Notes: generated from the sequence alone by a model not told the origin. A stretch of DNA of 64,000 bases from Caprella mutica (GCA_947561585.1 CANNZV010001123.1:1-64000), one strand, 5' to 3'. Shown: positions 1-12,290, counted from the stretch's first letter. A program made the numbers and translations.

Positions 1-2136
1 GAAAAGAGTCACTGTGATGATGTACTATCAGAGTAAAGAGTCACTGTGATGATGTACTATCAGAGAAAAGTGTCACTGTGATGATGTACTATCAGAGAAA
101 AGAGTCACTGTGATGATGTACTATCAGAGTAAAGAGTCACTGTGATGATGTACTATCAGAGAAAAGTGTCACTGTGATGATGTACTATCAGAGAAAAGAG
201 TCACTGTGATGATGTACTATCAGAGAAAAGAGTCACTGTGATGATGTACTATCAGAGAAAAGAGTCACTGTGATGATGTACTATCAGAGAAAAGAGTCAC
301 TGTGATGATGTACTATCAGAGAAAAGAGTCACTGTGATGATGTACTATCAGAGTAAAGAGTCACTGTGATGATGTACTATCAGAGAAAAGAGTCACTGTG
401 ATGATGTACTATCAGAGAAAAGAGTCACTGTGATGATGTACTATCAGAGTAAAGAGTCACTGTGATGATGTACTATCAGAGAAAAGAGTCACTGTGATGA
501 TGTACTATCAGAGAAAAGAGTCACTGTGATGATGTACTATCAGAGTAAAGAGTCACTGTGATAATGTACTATCAGAGAAAAGAGTCACTGTGATGATGTA
601 CTATCAGAGAGAAGAGTCACTGTGATGATGTACTATCAGAGTAAAGAGTCACTGTGATGATGTACTATCAGAGTAAAGAGTCACTGTGATGATGTACTAT
701 CAGAGTAAAGAGTCACTGTGATGATGTACTATCAGAGTAAAGAGTCACTGTGATGATGTACTATCAGAGAGAAGAGTCACTGTGATGATGTACTATCAGA
801 GAAAAGAGTCACTGTGATGATGTACTATCAGAGAAAAGAGTCACTGTGATGATGTACTATCAGAGAAAAGAGTCACTGTGATGATGTACTATCAGAGAAA
901 AGAGTCACTGTGATGATGTACTATCAGAGAGAAGAGTCACTGTGATGATGTACTATCAGAGAGAAGAGTCACTGTGATGATGTACTATCAGAGAGAAGAG
1001 TCACTGTGATGATGTACTATCAGAGAAAAGAGTCACTGTGATGATGTACTATCAGAGAGAAGAGTCACTGTGATGATGTACTATCAGAGTAAAGAGTCAC
1101 TGTGATGATGTACTATCAGAGAAAAGAGTCACTGTGATGATGTACTATCAGAGAAAAGAGTCACTGTGATAATGTACTATCAGAGAAAAGAGTCACTGTG
1201 ATGATGTACTATCAGAGTAAAGAGTCACTGTGATGATGTACTATCAGAGAAAAGAGTCACTGTGATGATGTACTGTCAGAGAAAAGAGTCACTGTGATGA
1301 TGTACTATCAGAGTAAAGAGTCACTGTGATGATGTACTATCAGAGAAAAGAGTCACTGTGATGATGTACTATCAGAGTAAAGAGTCACTGTGATGATGTA
1401 CTATCAGAGAGAAGAGTCACTGTGATGATGTACTATCAGAGAAAAGAGTCACTGTGATGATGTACTATCAGAGAAAAGAGTCACTGTGATGATGTACTAT
1501 CAGAGTAAAGAGTCACTGTGATGATGTACTATCAGAGAGAAGAGTCACTGTGATGATGTACTATCAGAGAGAAGAGTCACTGTGATGATGTACTATCAGA
1601 GAGAAGAGTCACTGTGATGATGTACTATCAGAGAGAAGAGTCACTGTGATGATGTACTATCAGAGAAAAGAGTCACTGTGATGATGTACTATCAGAGAGA
1701 AGAGTCACTGTGATGATGTACTATCAGAGTAAAGAGTCACTGTGATGATGTACTATCAGAGAAAAGAGTCACTGTGATGATGTACTATCAGAGAAAAGAG
1801 TCACTGTGATGATGTACTATCAGAGAAAAGAGTCACTGTGATGATGTACTATCAGAGAAAAGAGTCACTGTGATGATGTACTATCAGAGAAAAGAGTCAC
1901 TGTGATGATGTACTGTCAGAGAAAAGAGTCACTGTGATGATGTACTATCAGAGAAAAGTGTCACTGTGATGATGTACTATCAGAGTAAAGAGTCACTGTG
2001 ATGATGTACTATCAGAGAAAAGTGTCACTGTGATGATGTACTATCAGAGAAAAGAGTCACTGTGATTATGTACTATCAGAGAAAAGTGTCACTGTGATGA
2101 TGTACTATCAGAGAAAAGAGTCACTGTGATGATGTA
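1..2136. repeat. 32-bp tandem array (about 67 copies), cut by window start
   Basis: Unit of 32 bp with core GAGTCACTGTGATGATGTAC followed by TATCAGAG. The spacing between successive GTCACTG motifs is 32 throughout. Variants at a few positions (gaaaag, gtaaag, gagaag; rare dtgataatg and ctgtcag) are shuffled along the array. It begins before the window, so its true length is unknown. Stops interrupt its frames and no gene is implied. Confidence 0.97.
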
Positions 2137-2670
2137 AATTTCTCAAATCACAGTTTTCTAATTTCCTATTATTTCAAAATCTCATCAGTTTTCCATCGTG
2201 TACCCAGACCAATTTTTAAATATCTACAAGCATTATAATTAATAAAGTTACTTTTTGGAAATGTGAAATTAGTAAACTGACAATGAATCATCACGAATTC
2301 AGTTCAACTGTAAAGGCGTCCTTATTTCTTTACTCACCAGTGACTATGTGCATAGGGTGGGGAAAAGGACTTGGGTGTAGCGAAGAATATTATTCTAATG
2401 CTGGCACTGATTGGTAATTGTAACAATGGAATGAATTTATTGTATTGAATGAATTGTAATTAATTGAATTGTATTGAATTATGAATAACTGCATTGTGCT
2501 GAATTATGAATAATTGCATTGTGTTGAATTATGAATAATTGCATTGTGCTGAATTATGAATAATTGCATTGTGTTGAATTTTCAGTTGATTTATATTGAA
2601 CATGCTGTTTTGATTGAACTCAACGTAAAATCCATCATATTAGAGGTTATTTAAACTCTTTATTTAAATC
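2137..2670. other. AT-rich unique spacer with a small 25-bp repeat
   Basis: No gene seen. Positions 2476-2580 hold about four copies of a 25-bp unit (GAATTATGAATAATTGCATT plus GTGCT or GTGTT, alternating). The rest is unique AT-rich sequence. Confidence 0.7.
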
Positions 2671-3050
2671 AGGACACCCATAGTATCAACAGGACACACT
2701 TAGGATCATCAAGACACACTTAGGATCAAAAGGACACACTTAGGATCAACAGGACACACTTAGGATCAATAGGACACACTTAGGATCAATAGGACACACT
2801 TAGGATCAATAGGACACACTTAGGATCAATAGGACACACTTAGGATCAATAGGATACACTTAGGATCAATAGGACACACTTAGGATCAATAGGACACACT
2901 TAGGATCAATAGGACACACTTAAGATCTACAGGAAACTTTTAGGATCAACAGGACACACATAAGATCTACAGGACACACTTCTGATCAACAAGACACACT
3001 TAACATCCATAGGACACACATATGGATCAAGAGGACACACGTATAGCAAC
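2671..3050. repeat. 20-bp tandem array (about 19 copies)
   Basis: Unit AGGACACACTTAGGATCAAT. Central copies are near identical, and both edges are decayed, the usual pattern of unequal exchange. Each unit contains TTAGG, but only once per 20 bp, so it is not telomeric DNA. Confidence 0.95.
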
Positions 3051-3375
3051 AAATAATGTATAGGAATAGAGAAGATAAATATGAATAGAGAACATACATA
3101 GAAACAAGGAGATAAAACACACTTGATTTTGTAACAGATATATAGAAAGTAAAAATATTCTAGAGAATTAATGTAGTAAGCAATAGCTAAGTTAGTAACA
3201 AATTTTCAATTTTTTTGTCTCATATCTCAATACTAAATAGATTGTTAATTAATATTAAAAAACTTTAGGATATATAACTTAAATAGAAAGACGGTATCCA
3301 ACATACAACCATTGGTCATACAATTCATTGTCAGGTCCAGGTTTTTCCACCCTTCTCCTGATGATGAATAGAAAT
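3051..3375. other. Unique AT-rich DNA
   Basis: No gene, repeat or transposon end recognised on either strand. Confidence 0.5.
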
Positions 3376-3486
3376 CTCTATTCACTCTATTCACTCTATT
3401 CACTCTATTCACTCTATTCACTCTATTCACTCTATTCACTATATTCGCTCTATTCGCTCTATTCACTCTATTCACTCTATTCTCTC
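3376..3486. repeat. 9-bp tandem array (about 12 copies)
   Basis: Unit TATTCACTC, with two copies reading TATTCGCTC. Because 9 is a multiple of 3, the minus strand stays open and gives a spurious 76-residue Val-Asn-Arg repeat peptide. Confidence 0.95.
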
Positions 3487-3619
3487 GAATATATTAGTTA
3501 TTTATGACAATATTCCAACTGGAAATATCTTCTAAATTTTAATGTTTATGTTTAAGACAAAAAGAAAAGGAAATCTCCAAAGAAAAATAGACCGGAAATG
3601 TGTTTTGTCGAAGGATGGA

Positions 3620-3765
3620 GGGTTTTTGCCGTATTATCGGACAGATCCACATCATCGTTCATATAGGAAACAATATATTGAAATATACTTTAGATAATAA
3701 AATAATTTTATGATCGTACATATGAAACTGTCCATTAACTCAAAACTTACCCTACTAAAATATTT
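3620..3765. mobile_element. Decayed copy of hairpin MITE family A
   Basis: The left end (around TATTATCGGACAGATCCACA then CATCGTTCATATAG) and the right end (ATCGTACATATGAAACTG, CCATTAACTC, AAACTTACCCTA) match, in inverted orientation, the ends of the better preserved copy at 14410-14577. Mismatches are frequent. The assignment rests on by-eye comparison. Confidence 0.55.
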
Positions 3766-4184
3766 TAATTGTTCCTGCAGACTTTATAAATAATGTGAAA
3801 ATTATCTATTTACAATCTAAAGTTTCCTTTCAAAGAATTTATCTCTATTTACGGTTTACAAGGAAACTTTAATAAGAGCAATAATTCTTCTCTCACAATC
3901 CAGACAATCTTCTCTCTGTTGAAAAGAAGCCATGCCTTCAATGGGAGAATTGCCTGTGTTTTTCGGGGTAGAAACATCCCTTTCTGAGTTATTTTGTGAT
4001 GAGCGATCGATAAGAGAGTTCACCGGTGATTGGGGAGTAACCCTAGGAACTTCTTTTTGGGTTATATTGATCACCCAAATTGGTTATCAACCTTCAAATA
4101 GAATGTTTAATTATGTGTATAATAGCTTAAATTTTGATATTATTATGTAGTTTGTTTAGTATTTCTAATATAACTTTTATTTCA
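3766..4184. other. Unique DNA, no gene recognised
   Basis: Short open frames on both strands (72 residues each over the same bases) overlap one another and show no recognisable domain. I treat them as chance. Confidence 0.4.
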
Positions 4185-4500
4185 TTGAACAGTTCAACAG
4201 TTTTATTTCATGCAGCCATGAGCCATGCCACTGACTGGTGGTTGGTAACTTTGTTCATGGAGCCACTTTTCTTTCTGACTGCTTCTTCCAGTCCCTTGTA
4301 CTTAATTTCCTTCTGACGTCAGCGATATAGTTTATTATTTATTATACAAGAATTACACTGCAAACTAAACAAGAAGTCGGGAGCGTCTTGTTCCCAGTAC
4401 AAATCTACACAATGGAAGTAACATTTAAGGCAAGCTAAGCTTCTTATAAGCCTTTGGTTCCGAAGCAGGCGTTAAACCCCACATAAATTCAATACAAATT
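4185..4500 (-). mobile_element. Dispersed repeat family B (SINE-like), copy 1
   Basis: Shares with 7270-7490 and 19390-19560 the blocks GCAGCCATG, GAGCCACTTT, CTGACTGCTTC, AGTCCCTTGTACTTAATTTC and, further on, GAAGCAGGCGTTAAACCCC. Orientation follows the reverse-complement reading, which begins with GGGTTTAACG. This copy carries about 120 bp extra between the last two blocks. No polymerase III boxes are convincing, so SINE is only one possibility. Confidence 0.6.
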
Positions 4501-4509
4501 TTCATGATC

Positions 4510-4730
4510 TAGTTTACTTGCCCGTTAAGAATAACGTGTTCTCAATAGTATCAATATTTGTAACTAGTGTACTTGCCCGTTAAGAATAACGTGTTCTCAA
4601 TAGTATCAATATTTGTAACTAGTGTACTTGCCCGTTAAGAATAACGTGTTCTCAATAGTAACAATATTTGTAACTAGTGTACTTGCCCGTTAAGAATAAC
4701 GTGCTCTCAATAGTAACAATATTTGTGTAA
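4510..4730. repeat. 55-bp tandem array (4 copies)
   Basis: Four near-identical copies, with ACTTGCCCGTTAAGAATAAC at 4516, 4571, 4626 and 4681. Differences are single bases (tatcaat/aacaat, gtgttc/gtgctc). There are no unique spacers, so this is a simple tandem duplication. Confidence 0.95.
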
Positions 4731-4944
4731 TTTAACTATCCACACTTCTGGTCCCTCAGATTTAGCTAAAGTTATTGAATAATAGCATAAGGCACTATAT
4801 ATGCTATAATTAATATCGTCATTATTGAATTAATGACCTCTGGCTTCAGGCCAGAGATTGTAAAGAGTTCTTTAATACCTAACACTGTGGATTTAAGACA
4901 CTTAATTATACTGTTAATGAAATCATTAAATAAAGTCATATAAA

Positions 4945-5290
4945 ACGATGACGGACACTCGTAGAGTGAATACCTTTGCCGCCGCTTGTAAATGACCTTG
5001 ACCATCCACTAATCCTTGAGCTATCAATCACCTTGACCTTGATATTTGAATCAATCGCTCTCAAAATCTAGTTGAATGGTTCCTGGATAATCACCAATTG
5101 TTTCATCAAATTTTCTGCAATTTAGTTGAATTCTTTTTGAGTTAAGCGAATAACAAGATGATAAACAACTTCCCACCATAACATAACCTTCTGCCATTTG
5201 TGAATGTAACTGGTATGCATGCTATCATCTGACAAAATAACTATTTTAATTTATGAATATTACTCAAAGCGTGACAGACAGACAGATAAA
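4945..5290 (-). mobile_element. Non-autonomous Helitron-like element, 3' part
   Basis: Read on the minus strand the copy starts near a GTCTGTCTGTC run (5277-5290), passes through 'caaggtcaaggt' and 'ggaaccatt' blocks and ends with a short hairpin CACTCTACGAGTG followed by TCCGTCATC. The same blocks recur at 16243-16515 and at 29330-29790. In the last copy the end is a clean CTAG, the Helitron 3' signature. This copy has lost the CTAG. Confidence 0.6.
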
Positions 5291-5671
5291 AATAAACAAT
5301 TTCATATAGGGATGATATTAAATAATCAATTGGAAATGCCTTTTTTTTTCTAATCACATTTATCTCTTTTAACACATCGTGTCACAGGTGATACGGAATG
5401 CAATTAATTATTAATTGATGCAGTATGTAGATACCAACATTGCAAACTCTATACAATATAACATTAAAAAGTAATGGTGTATTTTGAAACTAATTGGATA
5501 GTAGAATAATGCATTATTTTATAAATATGTACTGTTTATTATATCAATTAATTTAGTTTTACCTCAGTGTGATAATCAATTTAGAATGTATTAATAGAGG
5601 TATTATTATATATGTATTCTCTATAGTTATTTTTCTATTTAAAATTGCCTAATTCACAATCAATTTAAGTC
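5291..5671. other. AT-rich unique DNA
   Basis: No gene or repeat seen, apart from short A/T runs. Confidence 0.5.
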
Positions 5672-5735
5672 ATAGATCCACTTTTCTTCTTACTGCTTCT
5701 TTATAGTCCCTTGTACTTAATTTATTTTGAGGAGT
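5672..5735 (-). mobile_element. Dispersed repeat family B, fragment
   Basis: A 60-bp fragment with ACTGCTTC, TAGTCCCTTGTACTTAATTT, matching the middle of family B at 4270-4310 and 7400-7430. It directly borders the next array. Confidence 0.6.
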
Positions 5736-6303
5736 TACACCACATAGCACATAACTCAGAGAGAGAAGAGTTATACCACATAACACATAACTCAGAGAGA
5801 GAAGAGTTATACCACATAACACATAACTCAGAGAGAGAAGAGTTATACCACATAGCACATAACTCAGAGTGAGAAGAGTTACACCACATAGCACATAACT
5901 CAGAGTGAGAAGAGTTACACCACATAGCACATAACTCAGAGAGAGAAGAGTTATACCACATAGCACATAACTCAGAGAGAGAAGAGTTATACCACATAAC
6001 ACATAACTCAGAGAGAGAAGAGTTACACCACATAGCACATAACTCAGAGAGAGAAGAGTTACACCACATAGCACATAACTCAGAGAGAGAAGAGTTATAC
6101 CACATAGCACATAACTCAGAGAGAGAAGAGTTATACCACATAGCACATAACTCAGAGAGAGAAGAGTTATACCACATAGCACATAACTCAGAGAGAGAAG
6201 AGTTACACCACATAGCACATAACTCAGAGAGAGAAGAGTTACACCACATAACACATAACTCAGAGAGAGAAGAGTTATACCACATAGCACATAACTCAGA
6301 GTG
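5733..6303. repeat. 36-bp tandem array (about 16 copies)
   Basis: Unit built from ATACCACATAGCACATAACT and CAGAGAGAGAAGAGTT; the period is 36. Variants (tagcac/taacac, atacc/acacc, gagaga/gagtga) are mixed. Since 36 is divisible by 3, two minus-strand frames stay open for more than 200 residues, which I regard as artefacts. Confidence 0.96.
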
Positions 6304-7269
6304 GCTAAAAAGTCTTAAATCCACCATATTAATAATAATAATAATAAACTCACTCAAGCCTTATCACATTTCTCTATTTTTATGTCATTATTCCCCGACT
6401 CTTTTCCTGTGCAGAATATTAAATTATCTCGGCAGTATTTTCTGAGTGTTTTTGAAGGTGTCAAATTTGCTTACCTTGCAAATTTCTTATTACGCTCTTC
6501 TCCCTAGCATAGGCAAGAAGGACTTAGTCCTGGGATATTCCCTTGATATCGTTAATGCTCCCTCATTATCTCCATTTGATGTTGAAAGGATATTCCGTAA
6601 ACATTTAGGATACTATTCGAATTCTTATACGAGGGAATATTCCAGGAATATTGGAGAGTTTCGCTAAGATATCATCAGAGGATATTCAGGGAATATTGTA
6701 TTTCAATACTATTCCTAACGAAACTCTTTGGAATACTCTTGGAATATATATTTACGATAGTATTCCAATCGGAATATCTTTTAAATATCACCGGAATTAT
6801 CAACATAGTTAAGTAGAATATTATTCCCAAAATGTTATCGAACGAATATCCTTGGAACTATTGAGATCTACGGGTCTCGTTTTGAAACAATGTCACTGTG
6901 GAATAGAAAGAAAATGTTACTTCCAAAGAAATACTTTTGAATAACCCTGGTACGATTTCAATACTTCTAATTTAGAAATACGCACCAACAATAAACCTCC
7001 CTCCTCATATCAAATTTTTAATCTATCCACGAGCCCCCAGGGGCTCTATCCTGAAGCTGTCTGTGGTGAATGGAAGAGAAGGGATTATGGATTTGTTTGT
7101 TTTTTACCATGTTTATCATTTTTTTTAACGCTACTTGCAGTTTTAGAGGATAGCGCTAGGGTTATGCTCTTCAACTACGAGGTCTTAGATTTTGTGTTAG
7201 GTAGACTCGTAGGCTTCATTTACTATCACCTCTTCATTTTCCTCTATCAACCGTATGCGCAATTACCGG
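6304..7269. other. Unique DNA rich in GGAATATTC-like words
   Basis: No gene recognised. Between 6520 and 6860 words such as GGAATATTCC and AGGATATTC recur on both strands, and GAGAGTTTCGCTAAG (6654) faces CTAACGAAACTCTTTGG (6713), a short inverted repeat. A similar block lies at 3480-3530. This looks like a decayed foldback or MITE. Confidence 0.4.
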
Positions 7270-7490
7270 TACTTGTGTCCCTTTACGTCACATTCCTTGG
7301 TAAGTGACTGCATTCACGGAGTAGCTTTTCTGCAGCCATGACCATTGTCACGGACTTGAGGTTGATGGGATGTTTTCGTTGAGCCACTTTCTTCTCTGAC
7401 TGCTTCGTCTAGTCCCTTGTACTTAATTTCCTTTTGATGTCAGTGATATAGTTTTTGACTCTGAAGCAGACGTTAAACCCCTACTAACTT
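7270..7490 (-). mobile_element. Dispersed repeat family B, copy 2
   Basis: Contains TCACATTCCTTGGTAAGTGA, CTGCATTCACGGAGTAGC, TTTTCTGCAGCCATGACC, AGTCCCTTGTACTTAATTTC and GAAGCAGACGTTAAACCCC. The first three blocks also occur at 19408-19455. Confidence 0.65.
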
Positions 7491-7876
7491 CAAACTATCT
7501 TTCTCTGAATACGTTTTCGGAGCAATTTAAAATAAGGCTACCTATTACAAATAATTAGAGCTACAATAATAATTTATTTCGTTTGCATGGAATTCGAAAC
7601 TACCAAACAGTTCCGAATTAGATTGACTAAATAATTCTACTAGTGATGCTAGGGAAATTATTGTGGTTTCGGAAAAGAAGAAGGTTATTATTGTTTTTAT
7701 GAATATCGCATTGTATAGATACCTCATTGTTTGATATTTTATCATTTCACCCTATATTCTTGCATGTAGTCCCATTACCATTCGTATGTACCCAGTTAGC
7801 CACTCACTTTTAAGTTAATTAGTTCATTATGTTTAATTAGCTAATGTAAAGTACATTAGTACCTACCTAAGATCAA
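7491..7876. other. Unique AT-rich DNA
   Basis: No feature recognised. A 66-codon minus-strand frame at 7545-7745 has no recognisable content. Confidence 0.4.
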
Positions 7877-8752
7877 GCAGGTAAATTGCGGCCCCTTAAT
7901 TTCAAACAACTTATTTCAAGAAAGTCTTTACACTGGTTAGTTAGCGTGCCGCAATTTACCTGCTATACACTAGTTAGTTAGTGTGCCGCAATTTACCTGC
8001 TTTACGCTAGTTAGTTAGCGTGCCGCAATTTACCTGCTTTACACTAGTTAGTTAGCGTGCCGCAATTTACCTGCTTTACACTAGTTAGTTAGTGTGCCGC
8101 AATTTACCTGCTTTACCCTGGTTAGCTAGTGAGCCGCAATTTACCTACTTTACACTAGTTAATTAGTGTGCCGCAATTTACCTGCTTTACACTAGTTAAT
8201 TAGTGTGCCGCAATTTACCTGCTTTACACTAGTTAGTTAGTGTGCCGCAATTTACCTGCTTTACACTAGTGAGTTAGTGTGCCGCAATATACCTGCTTTA
8301 CACTAGTGAGTTAGTGTGCCGCAATTTACCTGATTTACACTAGTGAGTTACTGTGCCGCAATTTACCTGCTTCACACTAGTGAGTTAGTGTGCCGCAATA
8401 TACCTGCTTTACACTAGTGAGTTAGTGTGCCGCAATTTACCTGATTTACACTAGTGAGTTAGTGTGCCGCAATTTACCTGATTTACACTAGTGAGTTACT
8501 GTGCCGCAATTTACCTGCTTCACGCTAGTGAGTTAGTGTGCCGCAGTATACCTGTTTCACGCTAGTGAGTTACTGTGCCGCAATTTACCTGATTTACACT
8601 AGTGAGTTAGTGTGCCGCAATTTACCTGCTTTACACTAGTGAGTTAGTGTGCCGCAATTTACCTGCTTTACACTAGTGAGTTAGTGTGCCGCAATTTACC
8701 TGCTTTACACTAGTTAGTTAGTGTGCCGCAATTTACCTGCTTGACACTAGGT
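7877..8752. repeat. 37-bp tandem array (about 22 copies) with one inverted unit end
   Basis: Unit contains GTGCCGCAATTTACCTGCTT followed by TACACTAGTTAGTTA; the period is 37 between successive GCCGCA motifs. At 7877-7893, about 30 bp before the array, lies AGCAGGTAAATTGCGGC, the exact reverse complement of 17 bases of the unit. This suggests the unit is the terminal inverted repeat of a small transposon whose far end was amplified. Confidence 0.95.
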
Positions 8753-9220
8753 TCATTTTCCAAATTAACTAGTCTATGGAAGTGGAATATAAAAATACAT
8801 AAAAATCTGTTTTCTAAAACCTGTTCTTTCACTGACCAAATTTTGATTGTAAAACTATTGAAGTGACAATGAAACTATGTTATATGTTCTTCAGTGCCGA
8901 AAATGTTAACAGTAACTTTCCTACGTTCACGAGCCCTTTCTTGTTTATTTCACTTATTATAAGCTATGTTGTTTCACTAAAAAACTTCTCACTGGTATCT
9001 AAATCTATATTATTGGTATTCCCCTCTGTGTAAATATAGTTTTACATTTTCTTTTATTCAGTTTATGGAATAACTTATTCGAAATAGTTTATTGATAGAT
9101 AATAACTAATTAAATTTAGGCAGGACAAAAACAACTTAGATCAATAGTCAAACAGCACGTCAAACCAACAAACTCTGATCAAAAAAATTAACATCATCCC
9201 AACCTACAAGCCAATCAAAC
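8753..9220. other. Unique AT-rich DNA
   Basis: No gene or repeat recognised. Confidence 0.5.
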
Positions 9221-9911
9221 TCATTTCCAGCTCCTCTTTAAGACCCCGTAAGAATCCTCTGGAGACGACACACGTGGTTTACCAATTTGATTGTCCGGTC
9301 GACAGATGTAATGTGGGTCATTCACGATCAGTTTTGCCTCAAGGAATTCCTTCAGGCTTTGTAAACCTGATCGTGAATGGGAATATCTGAGGCCTGTCAG
9401 TCCAACTGTCAGACCATCGAATCGACAGACCATTGTTTGTAGGGTGATAATATCAACCCTAATTATTTTTCTCAAATAGAGGAAGCCATTTCTATGGCCT
9501 GAACAGATGTAGGACATAAGCCCCATCCTCCCGTCCGTGAAATAATCGAGAAGTGTGCATTACCTTCTATTTTGAGAAATTAAAAAGCAATCTCTATTTA
9601 TCCATATTATATAAATATAAAAAAGAAGGGTTCATGTACGTGGGGCTTACGACCAAACTCCACCTTGAACAACGCGTTAGTCTATCCTGAAGTGACCAGC
9701 ACTGATGGAAAGACTGATCGTTAGTGGACGTCCTCGTTCAGTGCCTGAAGGAATTATTGACCGTGGATGGCCTGCTAAAACTCTGTACATGTCGGGTACA
9801 TCACGAGTCGTTTGGAACGAAGGATTCAACAGCACAGATACAGTAGCAGCAGCATCCATAGTCACCTCCAGAACGACCATCCAGATCATCCCCCACTTGA
9901 ACCACCGGTAA
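9221..9911. other. Less AT-rich island with open frames, function unknown
   Basis: Base composition is more balanced than in the flanks. The minus strand has a 101-codon frame (9526-9221), and 9677-9911 is open on both strands (70 and 68 codons). I recognise no family, no splice sites that clearly join them and no start context. It could be decayed transposon coding sequence or a chance island. I would not annotate a gene. Confidence 0.25.
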
Positions 9912-10880
9912 TGCAGTCATCTTTCAAAATAGTCCATTCCAACAATAACATAGTTGATCTCAAATACTAGAAGCCATTACCATCCAAGAGCAGAACGCTT
10001 ATATCAATTTAAAATTCAATGAACTATCACAATTTCTTAATTTAAATAAATAATACTTGTATATCTATATCCTATAAACGATTTACCATATCGCATTTCA
10101 TGTAATTATTGATACATTGTAGCACGGTCCATTTATCTGTTATTAGATCAGTACCAATATTCTAAAATTTTATTTGTTCCGTGTATGTTTACTTTAGTGT
10201 GACTGCTCTGTGAATATTTTAACTATAGCTCTTCTTTATCCTTATTTTTCATATAATAATTAGACCTTATTTGGTAGAGCAGTTTTTCTTGTGTCAGCCA
10301 CAGACAATGGTAACTCTATCGTTAACTTAGGCAGGTCACACTATCGAACTGTTCATCTCATATACATTCCATATAAACTACTTTCCTATATCTCTTTTCT
10401 TATTTTCTTTTCTCTATAAACTAATTCATTATATTTATTAGGCACTATTCACATGGCAGTCTCTCTACTGTGTGCATACATATTACTTTCCGTGTTTTTC
10501 AATTTATTATTAATATTTTACTTTTTCATAGTTATATTTCCAGATTAACTTGAAAATGTCTATAGTAGAAAGACGAAACACCGTTAGCTTTATTTCATTG
10601 GGTAAATTTTATTCGAGAATTATTTTAAATAAAATTTAAATAGAGTTTTATAAAATTAACGCTGATTTGATATCTTAAAATTAAGGTACCAGAATCATTA
10701 TTTTTTGCAATATTGTTTAACTAAGAAGTTACAAATCTACACATGTTCTTCTTTTCCTTGTGTGTACTACAGTATGCATTGGTGTGTAGACAATGTGAAC
10801 AAAAGAGAGATGCTGTCAAGTGCATAATTTTTGTAAGACCATTAGTCACAGTGATTTATATTCCCTCTTTAATCGTGATG
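9912..10880. other. AT-rich unique DNA
   Basis: No feature recognised over nearly 1 kb. Confidence 0.5.
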
Positions 10881-11200
10881 TCTCATTCCATTGGTATTCC
10901 TTCATTATTCCCTCTTCCTTTTGGAGGTCTTATTCCATTTGTATTCCTTAAGTATTCTCTCTTACTTTTGGAGGTCTTATTCCATTGGTATTCCTTCAGT
11001 ATTCCCTCTTACTTTTGGAGGTCTTCTTTCATTGGTATTCCTTCAGTATTCCCTCTTACTTTTGGAGGTCTTCTTCCATTGGTATTCCTTCAGTATTCCC
11101 TCTTACTTTTGGAGGTCTTATTCCATTGGTATTCCTTCAGTATTCCCTCTTACTTTTAGAGGTCTTATACCATTGGTATTCCTTCAATATGAGCTTCATA
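10881..11200. repeat. 47-bp tandem array (about 7 copies)
   Basis: Unit contains TTGGTATTCCTTCAGTATTC and CCTCTTACTTTTGGAGGTC; the period is 47. Three plus-strand frames are open only because the unit lacks stops. Confidence 0.93.
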
Positions 11201-11600
11201 TCCAAGATTCCCTAGATGTTCCCTTGTGATTTGTGGGATTATTCCATTGAAGTATCAAAAAGATATCTCCTCAATATCAAGAAATGATCATTGTGGAATA
11301 TTCCTCGGGAATATCAATCTTCTGTTGTGAGTAAATCACACTTTTGACTCTGTTGTCCATTGTGTGTTACTTTTACACACTTTTTGATTCCGTCAAAAAA
11401 CATCCCCCTTTAGCTAATTATTTACCCCCATTTCCACCCCCCCCCTTACCACCCCTCTTTCCATCCCTTTCTTTAGAAGTTTAGAACATTGTGTCACCTT
11501 TTGTCATGCCCCTCCCCCTTCCACCTTTACTTTTTCTAGTTTTCAACACATTCTGCGGGGGAGAGGAGCACTCACATCCCCCCACTTCACTCCTGTCTCA
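11201..11600. other. Unique DNA with pyrimidine-rich part
   Basis: 11230-11320 again holds GGAATATTCC-like words. 11395-11530 is C/T-rich with a C-run near 11440. No gene recognised. Confidence 0.4.
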
Positions 11601-11604
11601 CCCC

Positions 11605-11838
11605 CACCTTACACATTTCCCCCCAATTAACTTATGTTCCCCCACTTCAGTCACACCCCCCCCCCCCACTTCACTCATGTTCCCCCACTTCACTCATGTT
11701 CCCCCACTTTACTCATGTTCCCCCACTTTACTCATGTTCCCCCACTTTACTCATGTTCCCCCACTTTACTCATGTTCCCCCACTTTACTCATGTTCCCCC
11801 ACTTTACTCATGTTCCCCCACTTCACTCATGTCCCCCA
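11605..11838. repeat. 19-bp tandem array (about 12 copies)
   Basis: Unit TGTTCCCCCACTTTACTCA, spaced at 19 (for example C-runs at 11701 and 11720). The flanks are C-rich and related, so the array probably grew from this strand-asymmetric pyrimidine sequence. The open frames of 79 to 159 residues here are artefacts. Confidence 0.94.
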
Positions 11839-12290
11839 TTTTGTCAATCCTCCACAACTCTTCCGTTCCCCCATTTCACATTTTATCCATCCTCTCCCCA
11901 TCAGTCCTCCATCCCCCACTCCCCCGGGGGAGTAGTTTCGACAGCTCTATTCGGCTTCAATCAGTGTTAATAGACTGCTCTAAATTTAGACTGAGTGACA
12001 GTGTCTCTGGAAATTAACAGACACCTCATAGAGTATTCAGCAGCGGGGGACAGTGGGGGGGGGGGGGGCATGTACACTGTACAGGGAAACATGTAACATG
12101 TTTAAATTGTTTATAGCAATGTGTAGTTTTGAAACTTCTAGCATGTTAAACATGTTTAGAGCAACATTAATACGTGTAGTTTACTGTATTGATGTATTTT
12201 TAAGTTATTTATTACTGTGTTAACTAGAAGAATATAACATTTTCCTCTAAACAGTTTGTGGTAAATGAAATATAAAAGAGCTGTTGATCA
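11839..12290. other. C-rich then unique DNA, with a G homopolymer
   Basis: Contains an uninterrupted G run at about 12055-12068. No gene is seen. Homopolymers of this length are often assembly weak points. Confidence 0.5.

Noticed and set aside
3856..4150. Paired 72-residue open frames as a small gene
   Set aside because: They overlap on opposite strands, have no recognisable content, and small frames of this size are expected by chance.
4510..4730. Regular repeats that could be taken for a CRISPR array
   Set aside because: The copies are contiguous 55-mers without variable spacers, in a eukaryotic context.
5670..6357. 206- and 211-residue minus-strand frames
   Set aside because: Read-through of the 36-bp array in two frames at once.
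11491..12017. Proline-rich secreted or wall-like protein
   Set aside because: The frames are translations of a C-rich 19-bp array and its flanks in three frames.
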